A stretch of DNA of 64,000 nt from assembly GCA_965230225.1 (NCBI GenBank), contig CBDDKM010000010.1, positions 1 to 64,000 on the forward strand. Direction: 5' to 3'. Position numbers and translations under genes: made by a program. Source of the stretch: CALSMU01 sp965230225. Its GTDB lineage: Bacteria; Bacteroidota; Bacteroidia; Flavobacteriales_D; Parvicellaceae. This document shows, in pieces, positions 62,756 to 64,000 of this stretch (its first letter is position 1; each line of letters opens with the position of its first letter). The notes beneath the pieces are model-generated. The model searched no databases and was not told the DNA's origin. It worked only from the letters and a program-made list of their open reading frames with translations.

Positions 62756-63667
62756 ATGAAGAACAAGTTTAAATTTTATGGAATTGGGTTGGCTTTGGCT
62801 TCGCTAACTGTGCTTAACACAGGGTGTGAAGAGAAGACGGAACAGCCATCTGACGAGATAAAAAACGAAGCAAATAACACTGTTACTGACCCTCAGGAGG
62901 ATGTAGTGATCAATATTGGAGGGCAGATTTTCTCAATACCTTCGCCTGTTCAGACTGCATTTTTAATTAAAGATCTTAATGTAGACTATAGCTCTGACTA
63001 CCTGAATCCTTCAGAAAATGCAGACAACTACTCTACTCCATTCTTGAAAGCATTAAACCTTGGGGTTTATGGTGCTGATCTAGGGTACTTAACTATTTAT
63101 GAGCAAACTGACAATGCTCTGAACTACTTAAAGTCGGTTAGAGGAATTTCTAAAGAACTTGGTTTAGAAGGAGCATTTGACGATGAGTTAGCGAATCGTT
63201 TTAGTGACAACATCGGAAATCAAGATTCTATGTTGGTATTTGTTTCTGAAGCTTACAAAAACTCAGACAACTACCTAAAGGAAAACGACAAAGGAGAAGT
63301 TGCTGCTTTGGTTCTTGCAGGAGGATGGATTGAGTCTATGTACATCGCTGCTGATGCTTGTAAAGAAACGAACCACCCACAATTAGTGGAGCGTTTAGGA
63401 GATCAGAAAAATGCTCTTTACAGCTTGATTCAAATGTTAGATCAATACAGAACTAATTCGGATTACGATGATTTGGTAATTGAACTGGAAGATTTATATG
63501 TAATTTTCGAAAACATCACTTACACGTACGAGTTTGTACCTCCTGTAACTGATGCCAATGCGAAATTAACTACGATTAATAGTAAACACACTGTAGAGGT
63601 AACTGAAGAAGACCTTAACGAGATAATCTCAAAAATTGAATCAATTAGAAATGAAATTGTTGAATAA
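62756..63667 (+). CDS. Lipoprotein of unknown function
   Basis: A 303-residue protein. The ATG at 62756 is chosen because it starts a lipoprotein signal (MKNKFKFYGIGLALASLTVL, then lipobox NTGC); an upstream TTG at 62696 would bury it. The mature part begins with a charged linker (EEKTEQPSDEIKNEANNT) and continues as a helical domain (FLIKDLNVDYSSDYLNPSENADNYSTPFLKALNLGVYGADLGYLTIYEQ). EVAALVLAGGWIESMYIAADACKETNHPQLVERLGDQKNAL looks like a helical-bundle repeat. No family is recognised, though similar lipoproteins are common in Bacteroidota. The next gene starts one base after its stop. Confidence 0.75.
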   Translation: MKNKFKFYGIGLALASLTVLNTGCEEKTEQPSDEIKNEANNTVTDPQEDVVINIGGQIFSIPSPVQTAFLIKDLNVDYSSDYLNPSENADNYSTPFLKALNLGVYGADLGYLTIYEQTDNALNYLKSVRGISKELGLEGAFDDELANRFSDNIGNQDSMLVFVSEAYKNSDNYLKENDKGEVAALVLAGGWIESMYIAADACKETNHPQLVERLGDQKNALYSLIQMLDQYRTNSDYDDLVIELEDLYVIFENITYTYEFVPPVTDANAKLTTINSKHTVEVTEEDLNEIISKIESIRNEIVE

Positions 63668-63668
63668 C

Positions 63669-64000
63669 ATGAAGAACTTAAACATTATCACCCTGGTATT
63701 TTCGGTATTTTTTGCTTCATCGGTATTTGGACAAATTACTTGTGATTCAATTGCGAACGTAACCAGCTCGTACCTTAACACAAAAGAGGATGTTGCTAAA
63801 AACAGAGTATTTATTTCTGACGGACAGGTTTACAGAGCCTTTTTGGATGAAGATCAAACTGCAGAGTTCGAAACAACTCTTTATGGAGGTTCTACTTACC
63901 GTATTGCTTCTTCTGCTGGTGTTGATGATAACTACTTGATTTTTTACATCTACGATCAGGAAAGAAACTTGTTGTTTACCAACATGGATCATGGAAACGC
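63669..64000 (+). CDS. Exported protein of unknown function, cut by window end
   Basis: From the ATG at 63669 the frame stays open to the window edge (110 codons). It begins with a signal peptide (MKNLNIITLVFSVFFASSVFGQ), then ITCDSIANVTSSYLNTKEDV, RVFISDGQVYRAFLDEDQTAEFETTLYGGSTYRIASSAG and FYIYDQERNLLFTN. The beta-rich pattern resembles a periplasmic or surface beta-sandwich. It follows the lipoprotein gene after one base, so the two form an operon. Confidence 0.75.
   Translation, partial: MKNLNIITLVFSVFFASSVFGQITCDSIANVTSSYLNTKEDVAKNRVFISDGQVYRAFLDEDQTAEFETTLYGGSTYRIASSAGVDDNYLIFYIYDQERNLLFTNMDHGN

Overview
The window looks like chromosomal DNA of a free-living, probably marine or aquatic member of the Bacteroidota, most likely Flavobacteriales. 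The evidence is the low-GC sequence, at least seven large secreted proteins ending in Type IX secretion (T9SS) sorting domains, one gliding-motility-type (type B) C-terminus, Omp28-like proteins, Bacteroidota-style lipoproteins, and an exosortase paired with a PID-type C-terminal sorting protein.

Layout. 1-8100: the end of an HU-family gene, an Omp28-like T9SS protein, a SpoU/TrmH RNA methyltransferase, an M23/LysM peptidase, a purE-purK operon and a nitroreductase. 8200-12300: a small secreted protein and a very repetitive T9SS adhesin-like protein (eleven 153-bp tandem repeats). 12430-14800: an accessory island with two minus-strand genes, an integron-like attC site, a decayed tyrosine-recombinase fragment on the opposite strand, tRNA-Pro(GGG) and broken copies of that tRNA. 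14960-24620: a secreted purple-acid-phosphatase-like enzyme, a WG-repeat protein and a 1332-residue beta-helix/PKD-type T9SS protein. 24700-31000: a RecF-like ATPase, a 27-residue-repeat protein, an Omp28-like lipoprotein, and a BtrH-like/nitrilase/cyanophycinase group. 31000-35420: an FkbM methyltransferase and a LamG T9SS protein.

35570-50160 is one coherent minus-strand exopolysaccharide locus. It holds two receiver-domain regulators, a sugar transferase with an N-terminal receiver-like domain, a half-length TolC-like protein, a Wzc/GumC-like co-polymerase, a Wzx flippase, a Wzy-like polymerase, four glycosyltransferases, a sulfotransferase, a 55-residue basic protein, an exosortase and a PID-CTERM protein. 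The genes are nearly all overlapping or a few bases apart. The likely picture is synthesis and export of a (possibly sulfated) polysaccharide coupled to exosortase processing of a small tail-anchored protein.

50460-64000: a beta-lactamase-like hydrolase, a run of small genes including an endonuclease V homologue, a DUF3995 protein, a type-B T9SS lectin-like protein, a ChaN-like protein, priA, pfkA and two secreted or lipoprotein genes, the last cut by the window edge.

The strongest unexpected signal is at 13763-14205. It is a complete integron-type gene cassette: the first ten bases at its start are repeated in inverse, exactly, at the start of a 55-bp attC-like hairpin site just past its stop codon. 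An integrase-like remnant diverges from it about 90 bp away. All functional calls are by reading and family knowledge only; no searches were run.
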